Part shown: one piece after another, positions 46,924 through 57,869 of the stretch
Layout: every line of letters starts with the position of its first letter
Numbering within the stretch: position 1 is the stretch's first letter
Source: Paramacrobiotus metropolitanus
Taxonomy: Eukaryota > Tardigrada > Eutardigrada > Parachela > Macrobiotidae
Assembly: GCF_019649055.1 (NCBI RefSeq)
Contig: NW_026570431.1
Coordinates: 1 to 64,000, forward strand
Direction: 5' to 3'
DNA length: 64,000 nucleotides
The notes under the pieces: model-generated
The model's database searches: none
What the model was told of the DNA's origin: nothing
Seen by the model: the letters and a program-made list of their open reading frames with translations, nothing else
Program-made: the position numbers and the translations under genes

Positions 46924-48048
46924 CAGCCCTGCCAAGCCAAGTTGGGACAGTTGCATAAATTAATGAGAAAATTATTCTTGTATGCCATCTGCTCTTCCTT
47001 TTTAAACTTTCCTAGTGTAACTTTTTATTGCGGATTCAAAAATACTAAAATCGAAAGGTTTTGATATTTTTGTGAGCAGCCAAGCGGGAATTAAGGGGAG
47101 TGGGCAACAGTCAGTTTTGGTGTGCTTATAACTGACCTCATGAAAAATTCACCAATCAATATTTTTTCTTGGGCTTTTCTGGAAACCATTAAGTGACCCA
47201 CAAGGTATATGTTGCAAGTAAGCAAAATAATCCTACGCAATTGGTGCTTGAGTTGACCTCGGAAGAAGGTTCATCTCCCATAGACTTCTATGTTAAAGAG
47301 TACAGTACCTCCCGAAGAATGAGGTTGCCTAGCGCATAGATCAAGGCTGCTTTAAATTCATATTTTTCATGGATGAGACATAGGTCACATCAGATGATCC
47401 TAGCATTCCGGCCGATGTCCAGGACATTGGTCGGAAGTTGCAAGTGCGGCCAGATACGAACAAAAAATCAATAAAGCGATGACGAAAAAAAGTTGTGGCT
47501 GCTCTTCGAAGTTCTTGAAACAAAATGAACCACGCAAATTCTGTGTGCGAAAACGTTTAGATTCTCAATCAATACTCCGCCAACCAGATTTTATCAGATT
47601 TTACCAGTTACATACGATTTCCCGTAACCTTACGGCAAGCATGCAAAGAAGGTCATCGCTTATTTACACAGTGTCCGCAGTCATCCTGCAAAGGTCACAC
47701 AGGCTTGGTAGGAATCGACTCCCTCATAGCATAATCCATAAGAGCATTCACTGCCAAACTATTCAAAGCTATAATCTTGGGGTTCTGGAACCAACCACAC
47801 CGAAGAGCGAAGTTTAAGTGTGAGGATTGGTTTTAAAGCAACTGGGTTGAGCCACTTTTTTTAGCTACCCTGTTGCAGATTTTATCTCACTATAATTCGA
47901 AGCAAGCTTCCGGTTCGGAAATCATGAGTGCAGAAGATGTTGGACATATACAGTCATACTTTTTAAAAACTATTCAATATGTTTTTGCTAACGGGTGACC
48001 CACGGTAAATTTTAGGAAAAACTGCCCCAACTTGGCTTGGCAGGGCTG
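46924..48048. mobile_element. TA-flanked DNA transposon with decayed interior
   Basis: Terminal inverted repeats CAGCCCTGCCAAGCCA... (46924) and the complement ending at 48048 match over about 27 of 28 bp. Both sides are flanked by TA (46922-46923, 48049-48050), as for Tc1/mariner elements. The 1125-bp length fits a mariner-sized copy. The interior shows only broken frames on both strands and no transposase motif that I can name, so it is either a decayed autonomous copy or a non-autonomous relative. Confidence 0.78.
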
Positions 48049-48050
48049 TA

Positions 48051-48501
48051 AATCAGTATTTTGTTTTCTCTTCATCACGCGTTTTACCATTAGTATCGTA
48101 CTTCTTTACACGTATTATTTTTATATCTGTCACCCAATCAGTTTATCTGTTTCCCCATCCTGTCTCTTATTTACATACATCCATTAAATTCAAAATTATA
48201 CAGTACTGATTGTTCGTTGTGTTTTCGTGGCGACATTTTTATCAGATTTCAAGTGGAGATTGGCTTACCAAATCAATTAACATTTTGTTCATTTCATTTA
48301 TGCTTAAATTTACCATTATGGTGACATTATCTACAGTACATAATTTTTATGATATTTTTAAGAATGTTTTGTACTATCACTGTATCACATGCCAACGAAC
48401 ATGATACAGATCAGGAAACAGAAATAAAAAAGTGGCACAAATCGATCATCACCATTCGTAACATAAAATTTTACAAAATCGGAAAACGATGTTAACACAT
48501 A
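48051..48501. other. Spacer between the transposon and RPP30
   Basis: AT-rich, no gene recognised. It includes the presumed 3' untranslated region of RPP30 on the minus strand (AATAAA on the minus strand not pinned down). Confidence 0.3.
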
Positions 48502-49827
48502 TTAAAAACTAACAATCTGTACACAGCCTTTCGCCGTCCTCCGTCGCGACAGTGCATTATTCAGCGCTTGCCAGGCCGTATCTTTATTCATCAGAACACC
48601 ATACTTTTCAGGAATTCCGAATAACTCAGGTAAACAGACAGCATCGGACGGTTTTCGTAGCACATCCGGTCGCTCCGTACCACTCGACAACATAACCACT
48701 TCGGGAAGCTTCCCTCGATCGCCGGGCTGCAGATTATTTACCAATCGCTGACAGTTGCCCATAAAACGGCAGCGATCATCCGGATTCGTCAGAACCGGTC
48801 CGTAAGAGATCTCAAACGACTTCAGATTAACCTGGGCTTGGCGTGCATGTTTGCGGTTGACGGGGACCGGTCGCTTCATGTCCAGATTCAATTCGATAAT
48901 GTCCACGTGGGGATCGTCGAGTGCCTGTTGGAGATACCTCTCCTCGGATGTGGAAATGGAGAGGATGTCGAAGGTTTTGCACAAGGCATGGTGGGCCAAA
49001 TCGAAAAATCGCCGAGGATCCTACCAATTTAGATTATGGTTAATAATATTGCCGACTTGTTAATAAATAATAATTTACTATTCTATAGTTTTAAATAATT
49101 TTAATTCTACATAATACAAATTTTCATAATTTTAATTCTGCATGTAATTCACTCAGCCTTGATTTTTGCATAATAATAATATTATAATATTATCAAGATT
49201 CCTTCCAAAGTACACTCCGCCTTTTATCAAGACTAGTAACTAGTAATTTCAAAATAACAATTCATTATTTTATAAAAAATAAAGTTTATACATTATATTT
49301 AATAATCAACGACTTACACCGCTTTTCTAGAATTTTAATTCTATGTAAAAACTGTGATTCCTTCACAGTGTTAGAGTACTGCAGTAAGTACACTACAGTT
49401 TCCACTTTCCCACAGCTAAGGCGAACTTCGTGATTTTACTGATTTATCAAGTTAAAGTATTTTCTTCACAACTGCAAAAATCATAAACCGGAGCCCCCGA
49501 ACGTTGTGCAACGATGGAGATTACATACTTATGAATTTACGGTACCTCTATGGGAACATTTAAGCGTCGGAAGATATGCAGAGGAGTTCCATCCACGGTT
49601 TTGATCTCCAGCGACTTGGGCAGGAGTTCAATGGGATTCCGCACTTTCTCGGACTGACGAGCTTTACGCTCGATTTTACATTTCGGTAGGGTAAAATCTT
49701 CGGATGAGGCGTCATAAGTAAGAGCAGCGGCACTGTATCCCAGAGATGCCACATGGTTTAAAAGGATGTCTGCTTGCTCCGCATCGACATACTGCAGATT
49801 CAAATCGCAGTGATACGTTGGTCTCAT
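48502..49827 (-). CDS. RPP30: Ribonuclease P/MRP protein subunit p30
   Basis: Two exons, 49827-49546 and 49020-48502 (266 aa; family about 268). Start ATG at 49827: the N-terminus has the CDLNL strand (family FADLDLR) and LGYSAAALTY (LGYSVVAINH), the first strands of the TIM-barrel-like PHP-related fold. Exon 2 contains FDILSISTSEERYLQQAL, VDIIELNLD, the FEISYGPVL strand and VVMLSSGTERPDVLRKP, in the order of RPP30. RNase P/MRP processes tRNA 5' ends and rRNA precursors in the nucleus; p30 is a core protein scaffold. It is divergent from PSMA2 on the right, with 1.2 kb between start codons. Confidence 0.88.
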
Positions 49828-49985
49828 TATTGCAAAATGCAGATTTGTCAGATTGCTGTTAACGGATGCTGCACGTTCACAGATTTACATCGAGGGAAAA
49901 ATGTGTTCACTTTTATTTATCAGGAAACCTACAAAGATGTCTTTCCTGTCTAAGGCTGTCTTCCAAATATAAGTATTGGACTATG

Positions 49986-50693
49986 TGCGAAAACAAGCTG
50001 CCAGCCGTGCCGAATTGAAGCTGCCTGGCGAAAGTCTTTTGATTGGTCGGTTTAATTAGAAATGAAATAAACCGACCAATCGAAAGATTTTCGCCAGGCA
50101 GCTTCAAGAGTGCACAATAATATTGTGCAGAAGTGGCGTCTTATTTGATTTTATTCGTGATTTTACAGCCATTGCACCATCTGTGGACCCTCCAGTTGTT
50201 AAGTGACAACGTAACAGAAGCACGCGTGCGGGGGCCCATGCCACAGGCTGTTTTAACGTAAATCTTCGAAAATTCATAACTTTGTTCATTCCTGCATTAA
50301 ATTTTTATGTATAGTCTTGAAAAATGCAGAATAATACACAGCATTAGACAAAATAAATGCTTCTCTGTTTCCTCTTCAGGGTAACGCACTAGGAGCCCCT
50401 GCGGTTAACATAGCCGCCTATGACAAATCCCCCATAGGCGGCTATGGTAGCCGTACAGGCTAACAGTGCATAACCCTGAAAGAAAAACAAGAAAAAATTT
50501 GTTTTGCCTAATACTGTGTATTATTCTGCATTTTTCAAGACTATACAAAAAATGCAAAGTTATGAATTTTCAGATTTACGTTAAAACAGCCTGTGTCGAT
50601 GTAAAATCACGAATAAAATCAAATAAGACGCCACTTCTGCACAATATTATTGCACTCGCTTCAATTCGGCACGGCTGGCAGCTTGTTTTCGCA
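49986..50693. mobile_element. Large foldback (inverted-repeat) element
   Basis: An outer inverted repeat starts TGCGAAAACAAGCTGCCAGC at 49986 and its complement ends at 50693. The arms continue through GAATAAAATCAAATAAGACG and TAGTCTTGAAAAATGCAG blocks and meet at a hairpin core (CATAGCCGCCTATG...CATAGGCGGCTATG, about 50408-50447). The left arm has two extra segments not present in the right arm, one of them a second nested hairpin at 50015-50107. No protein is encoded. It lies between the divergent promoters of RPP30 and PSMA2. Confidence 0.85.
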
Positions 50694-51064
50694 ATTGCGT
50701 CATTATAAGTATAAAAATAATTAATTTTTGTGATTTTCAGTTTCCGGTTTGGCTGTTTCTGTTTTCATCCGCAAAGTGCGAACGGAGAAGACGGAACAAC
50801 ATTTTGGCTTTTGCTAACCGACGCCTCTGGGTGGCCAAGCAGATGACGCTGCTGTGAAATTTCCTTACTACTCGGGACTGCAGCAACGATAGAAGTGCGT
50901 ACTGGAAACTGCTAACTCATACAGTCAGGATCACGGCTTTAAACCAGAGTGACAGAGTGACACAGACCAAAACATTTTAGAATTTTGTCGCTTTTTTGTG
51001 CACTGTAATGTTCTGGTACATTTGAGAAGTCTTCTTTATTCATCAAGTTAGTAAAAGTCTCGTA
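50694..51064. promoter_or_regulatory. PSMA2 upstream region
   Basis: Presumed promoter and 5' untranslated region of PSMA2. No core promoter motif can be assigned with confidence. Confidence 0.3.
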
Positions 51065-52365
51065 ATGGCGGAAGGAGGCCAGTACAGCTTCTCCCTGACC
51101 ACATTCAGTCCCTCGGGAAAGCTGGTGCAAATTGAGTATGCCTTGGCAGCTGTGGCCGCTGGAGCACCTACCGTGGGCATCCGAGGTTCGAGCATACTGC
51201 ACATTTGCTTGTGACTGTAAAACTTGAGTGGTAAAGAATTAACTGTTTTATCCTACCAGCTGCTGATGGCGTTGTGGTGGCCACGGAGAAGAAACAGAAG
51301 AATCAGTTGTTCGAGGAGGAAACAGTTGTGAAAGTGGAGGCGATCACCAAAAACATCGGGATGGTTTATTCTGGTATGGGTCCAGATTTCCGGTATGCGT
51401 TCCTGTCGTCTGCCGTCTGGAATCTGTAGCGTGGGCTTTACAGGGTATTTTGCTGTAGGCTCCTGGTGAAGAAAGCCCGCAAAATCGCACAGGAGTATAA
51501 GATGATGTATCAGGAGAACGCTCCCATTGTGCAGCTGGTACAGCGTGTCGCGGCGGTTATGCAGGAGTACACTCAGTCTGGGTGAGTGCAGGTGTTTTTG
51601 AATTCACCTTACTGCGGAAAATTTTTTAATTTCTGTTGGTTTGAATTCAAGAAATGTTATTGTGGATGAGGTGGTGTTGATTCCGTTACGGCGTAACGGA
51701 ATCATTATTTTTATTAATTACAAATTATCTATCAAAATTATAGATTATTTATTAATAGATTATTGGTTTATCATTATTTGTTAGTTGTTACATGAAGTCC
51801 ATTTACAGCTTTAATCCTACCATGTTTTCTTTGAAGAGAAAATAAAATAATAAAATAGGAAAATATTATAGATCCATTAACAAATTATTTTAAAATATGC
51901 CATTAGAGCAGTATTACCAATTTACTTTAAAATATGCTATTTTTTTCAGTGGTGTCAGACCGTTCGGAGTATCGCTGTTAATCGCTTCCTGGGACAACAA
52001 TCGCCCCTATCTGTTCCAAGTTGATCCGTCAGGATCATATTTTGCGTGGAAAGCGACGGCAATGGGAAAGAACTACATCAACGCCAAAACGTTTCTTGAG
52101 AAAAGGTTTGTTCGAGGAATTTTTTGTGATCACCTATTCCGCTCAACAAAAATCGTGATTACCGCTGAATTATGGTGATGATTATAGATTTTCCGATGAC
52201 ATGGTCATCGAGGATGCTGTTCATACCGCTTTACTCACCCTGAAGGAAAGCTTCGATGGTCAGATGAATGAAAACAACATTGAAGTGGGAATCGCCACCG
52301 CCAAGGATGGATTCCGCTTGTTATCGACGACAGAAATTAAAGATTATCTCAAATCCGTGGTGTAA
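51065..52365 (+). CDS. PSMA2: 20S proteasome subunit alpha type-2
   Basis: Five exons: 51065-51185, 51260-51392, 51459-51581, 51950-52105, 52188-52365 (236 aa; human 234). It begins with the alpha-2 signature [20 protein letters not shown], the proteasome alpha-subunit N-terminal motif. Further conserved blocks are [57 protein letters not shown] and the C-terminal [15 protein letters not shown]. It forms part of the outer alpha ring of the 20S core, gating substrate entry. Alpha subunits lack the catalytic threonine. Nothing unusual; a housekeeping gene. Confidence 0.97.
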
Positions 52366-52926
52366 ATCTGCTTTTATAGATCCTGAAAACCCGATAGTGT
52401 TTACTCTTAGTATTTTTTTATGGTTATACTGAAGCTGCTTGACGAATTGGTACTTTTTTTTGTTGTTGCTTCCTGCTGTTTCTGAGTCAAACAATTTTTT
52501 TCCGAACAACTGCTATAAAACTAACAGATTTTAACATGAAAACTATGTCATACTGTACAAGAGCCCTCCCATTTATATACCCAAATAGCTTATTTTACTA
52601 TTCTACTTTGTAGCTCGTAAATAAGTTTCGTTTCCTGAAAATGGATGCGTCAACTCGCTTATTTCCGGTATCAAGTGCGCATACAAATTGTGATGCTGAC
52701 TTGCAAGTTAGAAGATGCTAACAGAAAATATACAGATATGCAAAGTACTGATTTGACTCATTTTTCTACGACAGTAGTACTCGTAGTTTATTGCCGCTGC
52801 TAAACCGATTGACAATGCTTTTCATTCGGATCTGTGCTGCAAAGTTATATACAGCACTACAGCAGCATCGATGTGTGAATTACATTCATCAAGTGTTTAT
52901 ATTTGGTGCAATAACAATCTTAACGT

Positions 52927-53105
52927 AGCATACAATGTAGGACTAAATGGTCGCATAGCCCCATACCCACCATTCTGTACGCAAGCGGTGCAGTGCACTT
53001 GTACGAAACGGATATTTTGAACTCAGTCGTACAGTGCACTGCGCTGCATTCGTACTCAATGTGGAGATGTTGGGTATGCGACCATTTTGTCCTAAGCTGT
53101 ATCAT
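52927..53105. repeat. Imperfect 180-bp palindrome
   Basis: The left end GCATACAATGTAGGAC.AAATGG pairs with the right end CCATTTTGTCCTAAGCTGTA, followed inward by GTCGCATA..CCCA, and again by GTGCAGTGCAC/GTGCACTGC near the centre at about 53016. It could form a long hairpin. Probably a palindromic MITE. Confidence 0.75.
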
Positions 53106-53221
53106 GCGAACAATAATCAGCACGCTCATTCAGATAACCGTGTCAAGAAAATAAAAAAAACTTATCAAGGAAATGCATGAAAAATATAAAATTCATAGCA
53201 GCTTTGACAGGGCTTTGTCAG

Positions 53222-53379
53222 TTGTCTTTGATCACTTCATGATTCCATCCATCAGCCGTTTGATTTAGCCCAAAACTACAATTTTGTTTCATTATAAGAT
53301 TTGTCTTTGATCACTTCATGATTCCTTCCATCAGCCTTTTAATTTAGCCCAAAACTACAATTTTGTTTCGTTATAAGAT
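53222..53379. repeat. Two-copy 79-bp tandem duplication
   Basis: Copies at 53222-53300 and 53301-53379, both starting TTGTCTTTGATCACTTCATG, with about four differences. It ends 40 bp before the start codon of the secreted-protein gene, so it lies in that gene's promoter region. Confidence 0.93.
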
Positions 53380-53419
53380 TTGCCATTTGTTTGCACAGAA
53401 CATAACTTATTTATTGGGA

Positions 53420-54153
53420 ATGTTGTATAGTTTGTCTGTCGTTGTTGTGCTTGCCGTTGGAGCATCTTGTGCCACCACGATGCCGGCATGTAAGCAGATA
53501 CCGCGTAGTGTATCATAAGACAATATTACGTATATATGACGATTTTGTAAAATAATTATTAGATGCATTTTCTGGGTTTTACTTTTGGCGTTAGCACCGT
53601 TTACGTAAATAACAGATGAACACATATTTTCACCAGTGAAAGAAATCTTTTGTAGCGCTTGAATGGTTAACTGTAGAAAACATGCATACAAGTACTTCAA
53701 GTATACTCTGTACAGCCATTGCTTGAAATACGAGCTAGGAATGTCTGCATTGCTATAGAAGTATCTATATAAAAGCAAATACAGTACATTTTTGTGCATC
53801 TTTGTAGTTGTATCAATTGTGTGTGTCGGCTTCATTATGATTTCGTTGTAGGGTTTTTCGGTGCTGTTCCCGGGAGTGACCCCACTACCCGGCTGTACTA
53901 CGTTAATTATCCGTTTCCCAATAAAGAGCCATGGTACTATCCGGTGAAATCTCTCCAGTCCGGTTTTCAACTGGGATCGAGCGCATCATCCGATGCGTAC
54001 ATGGATGACGGCAAACTGTCCACGAGCAATTCCGCCAAGACGCTGCTAGATTCCAGCGGCAACAAGATCACACAGGCACAAAGTGGCACGGTCGCTCAAG
54101 GACTTTCCGGTCAAATGGTTAATTATGTCGGCGCGCATGCCTTTCGTAAATAA
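53420..54153 (+). CDS. Small putative secreted protein of unknown function
   Basis: Two exons, 53420-53489 and 53852-54153, joined in phase 1 (123 aa). The first exon is a signal peptide (MLYSLSVVVVLAVGASCA) with cleavage predicted near ASCA|TTM. The mature part is about 105 residues, rich in Ser, Gly, Tyr and Asn, with no cysteine after the signal peptide and no transmembrane segment. I recognise no family. It lies in tail-to-tail orientation with the next gene. The signal peptide and clean phase-matched intron support it as real. Confidence 0.65.
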
Positions 54154-54524
54154 CACAAAAGTGCGGCAATATCCTCGTTTATCGTATCTTTTACCAAAAA
54201 TTTTAACATGGACGGTGTTTTTTCTATCGTTACTTAGATTTTAATTAAGTATTATTTTGCAATACAATATCAAGTGTTTTGTTAGTTGTTTTGTTAATTT
54301 GCTGTTACGTATAGGCTTTCTTGTGTTCTCATATAGTTAGTTCACAAAAAAAGCACTGCAGAATAATAGGTATTCTCAAAGAATATTAGATATTTTTTTA
54401 TTCGTTCCGGAAGTCGAAAATTTACGATACGTTTATCATACATCACAGTGTAGCGATCAGCTAAAGAAAAGATTATCTTCACACACAATTCGAAATTTGT
54501 ATGATTCGACGATGTACAATAATT
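54154..54524. other. Convergent 3' flank
   Basis: Presumed 3' untranslated sequence of the flanking convergent genes. Nothing else seen. Confidence 0.3.
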
Positions 54525-57160
54525 TTATAAAATATTGCATTCACTGTACGGTTGCCGCATGTATGTTTCCACACTGGTACCAACTTCAGCATACCCGGGT
54601 GGGTCCACATACACACCGTCCAAGTACACCCGGTAAAGTGTCAAATAATTTTCCGTCCCTTTGGATTCCACGGTGTGTGTATGGATGCCGGTACTCGAGG
54701 CCATCATGCCGGAAACAGCACTGTTACCCTCGCCGTCATCGTTGTAATGCGATTGGGAATGCGTGTCGATCTTATTCCACGTATGCATCGTGTCGAATCC
54801 TTCGGAACTCTCGGCGCCGCTGAATACACGCATGGGAATCGTCTCCACCGAGATCACGTTAGCGGCGGTGGCTCGCGTCCATCCGGACATTCGTTCCCGC
54901 ACCTGTCGCACACATTTTGCACTAATTCAGTAATTTTAGTTTCTTAAATAGGGTACACAAATGCATTATAAACTAACTGTGCGCGTTATTCGTTACCCCA
55001 GAATACTGAGACAAATATTATGTTTGCTCTGTATTCAGTATTCAGAATGGAGCCTTTCTCGCTAATGCCACAAATTAACTTCCGGTGTAGATATAGAAAA
55101 CTTAATGATGCAACATGCAACGGAAAAATAATAATAATTACTACGTACGCATTATAATAGTGAATTTACTGAAATGTATACGTTACGGTTATCCCAACTA
55201 CTGTTGTAAATTGGTTATTCTGTACGAGTATCCAAGATGAAAGTCTTCTGTGCTTCTCATGACATTGTAGCATCGATGCTACCATGTCATGAGAAGCAGA
55301 GAAGACTACGAGAAGTGATATCACTTCTCGTAGTAATACTGCACAAAAGATACTGTACTTCTTTCTGCAAAAAAGTAAGTACTTTCGTGGGGGAAAATAT
55401 AAGTTTTATAATATTATAATGCACTAATCAGTTGTGTGCGCTTTTCTTAAAAATCATCAAACCTCATGTTATGTAATTATTAGAGTATCACTACTGCACA
55501 AATCGTCACTTCCTCCTACTGGAAACTGCTACACAATATATACGGTGCAAAATACAAAGTGTGTTATGTTAGTAATAATATTGTGTATCGGGAACATGCT
55601 GTTTATACGCGTGATTTCAAATGTAATACAGATACATTGGCTTCTCTCTCGATATTTATTTCTGATTAACTGTAAATTGTTATGCACGTGTACCTGAAGT
55701 TGGTTTTCGAATTTGCCGGCCGTGTTGCAGCACTTGGGCGGCTCCAGCATTCCCGGTGTGAACAGTTTACAGTTCAACTTCATCGGTCCACCGTGGCGCG
55801 GCGGCGCATTTGGATTCGCAATCACATAGGCCACCCGGAGATACCTGACATAATACGACTGCATCTCGTCTTCCGTGTACGTCATGCGCAACGTGTCCAT
55901 GTGCGATGTCCAGCGCTGTTTGTACAGCAACGTCTGCACATTAACCGCTCGCATGGCGGACGACTGTGTCAGCAGCCACTGATGGGCTTTGGACAGCACA
56001 TGGGGAAACCGCTGCAGTAGCGGCCGTTCCGAGCGACGGCCTTCACTCAGCACGCCCGGAACGAAGTCCGCGATCCCAATGGATTCGTACTGGGGTGGAC
56101 CGGTTTCGAAAAAGAGACGCAACATATAGATGAAGCTCTCTTTCTTGGCACCGCGCTCCGTCCATGCGGTGCAGTCGGGGTCGACGCCCTTGGTGCGGCT
56201 GACGCGCAGCGCGATGGTCTCGATGGTCAGGATACTGCCCTGGATGGGCGTGGTGGCGAAGGTGGCATTGGACTGGTCGATGAGGGTGTCCAGACGTTCG
56301 GTGGTGTTGATGTCGACGTCACGACCCATTTGGATTGTGGGCATGATGTTGTAGTAGCCGATCTGCTGGACAGCGGACGAACCGTCGGCTCCTATCATTA
56401 CACCAAGCAATCATGCAAGTTATGCAAAAATACTGTATGTTTGCGATGCAGTATTTTTATTATCTATTTACTGCACAGGCTTATTTCAAAGCAAAAACTG
56501 AATTACGTATTCCGCGTTGTACTCAGGCTTAAAGCCGCCATTAAGTCCATCTTTCTCGGTCATGTACTCGACTCATCGCTACTATGTACAATGTACATAA
56601 CACATATCTATATAGCAAAGTTATTAAGCCAGCCTTATATTATACTGTAAGTACCGTTCTATCGTTCTTCTACTCTTTATCGATATCTGCTATGTACAAA
56701 AATTACAGTTTAAAACCTTAAGAAAAATCCATGTATGTAACTGTATGGTATTTCGCATTAAAACTATGTAGCTTTAATTATATGTTAATACAGTTTTTGC
56801 AAAATTATATGATCAAAGTTTAATATAAATCGAAGATGCTTGGACATTACGTGGTTGCAGCCAAAGTCGCAACGCTCGCACATATCGATTAGCTCCTTCG
56901 CCGGACAGGGTATAGACGGATTCCGTGTTGTTCACCAGTGCACCACTGGACTGTGTAGAGAATTCCACCGTCTCACATGTCTTCAACTCCAGTGTGGGAT
57001 TCTTGCTCAGCCATTCGTTGGCCCGTTGTAAGATTACCGGAAAGCATTCGAACTCAGCCTCTGACAAAATACCGCCTGCTTTCGTGCAAACGGGAACGAA
57101 ATCAACGGAGACCAGACCTCCGGCAATAGAAGTGGACGATACTTCGCCGAGTAAACCCAT
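54525..57160 (-). CDS. Conserved-looking protein of unknown function with a duplicated ~90-residue domain
   Basis: Three exons, 57160-56851, 56391-55694 and 54902-54525, phases compatible (461 aa). No signal peptide or membrane segment. Exon 1 encodes SVDFVPVCTKAGGILSE, PVILQRANEWL, a VEF strand, TESVYTLSGEGANRYVRALR. Exon 2 repeats the same order: GIADFVPGVLSE, PHVLSKAHQWL, LRMTYTEDEMQSYYVRYLRV. So the protein contains two diverged copies of one domain. The rest of exon 2 and exon 3 look beta-rich and soluble (LTIETIALRV, TLYRVYLDGVYVDPPG). I have an impression of similar anonymous invertebrate proteins but cannot name the family. Probably cytosolic; no function is inferred. Confidence 0.75.
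55242..55334. repeat. Two overlapping near-perfect palindromes in an intron
   Basis: 55242-55307 is a 66-bp palindrome centred on ATCGAT with two mismatched pairs. 55305-55334 is a perfect 30-bp palindrome centred on TGATATCA. They share the ACT at 55305-55307. Both lie in intron 2 of the unknown-protein gene. Confidence 0.9.
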
Positions 57161-57869
57161 TTTGATTCTGAAGTGAAAAATATGTACAAAACGGAAAAGA
57201 CGGTATTAAATTATGGTTTACCAGTACGCGCAGTGCGGTTTCGATGGTTTTAATTTATCTGCCTGTTCAGGCTGTGTAAAACTTCAACAGCATTTCAGAT
57301 GTTGTCATGCTTTCGTTCACGCTTATTGTATTGCAGTTGTATGCATTTTTAACAAAGAACGAGATAGCAGACAGTCGTCAATTTGCCGTTAGATGTGACG
57401 AGATATCTCGATAACACCGCCGATTGTACCTACGTTTCACAATTACCTTATCACAGGCAGCCATTGTACTATCTATCGTGTATGTGTATTTCCTAAAATT
57501 ATCTAAAGATAAATAATTTACATACAATACACTGGCTATGAGCGGCAATGGAACTCATAGAAATGACTGCGTTACAGTGGTCATCGTTTAATAGAGGTTC
57601 TACCGATTTCGACCTCTTTGATGAATGCTCAAAAACGGCCAACACACAGTTTCTTAAAAAAAAGTAACGACACCTTTTACGAAAATGGCATTCCAAAATA
57701 TAAATACATAAGATATGCTTGTAATCCGTAAAAAAATAAGACGACATAACATACATAGTATTGTATTACGCAAAAGCGTTGTTGAAGACTTCCAAGAGTC
57801 AGAAAGTTGCAAAACAAAAAAACGTTCAACAAGAACAACCAGCTTACATGGAAGCTTATATGACAACGA
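57161..57869. other. Spacer between the PIWI 3' end and the unknown-protein gene
   Basis: No gene. It contains the presumed 3' untranslated region of the PIWI gene (minus strand) and the promoter of the unknown-protein gene. Confidence 0.4.

Larger units (their letters stand above)
52366..53419. other. Intergenic region with small repeats
   Basis: No gene. It holds the palindromic element at 52927-53105 and the 79-bp tandem duplication at 53222-53379, listed separately. Confidence 0.5.

Noticed and set aside
47341-47817. Open frames inside the TA-flanked element as a transposase
   Set aside because: No catalytic DD(E/D) context or helix-turn-helix motif recognised; frames on both strands are of chance length.
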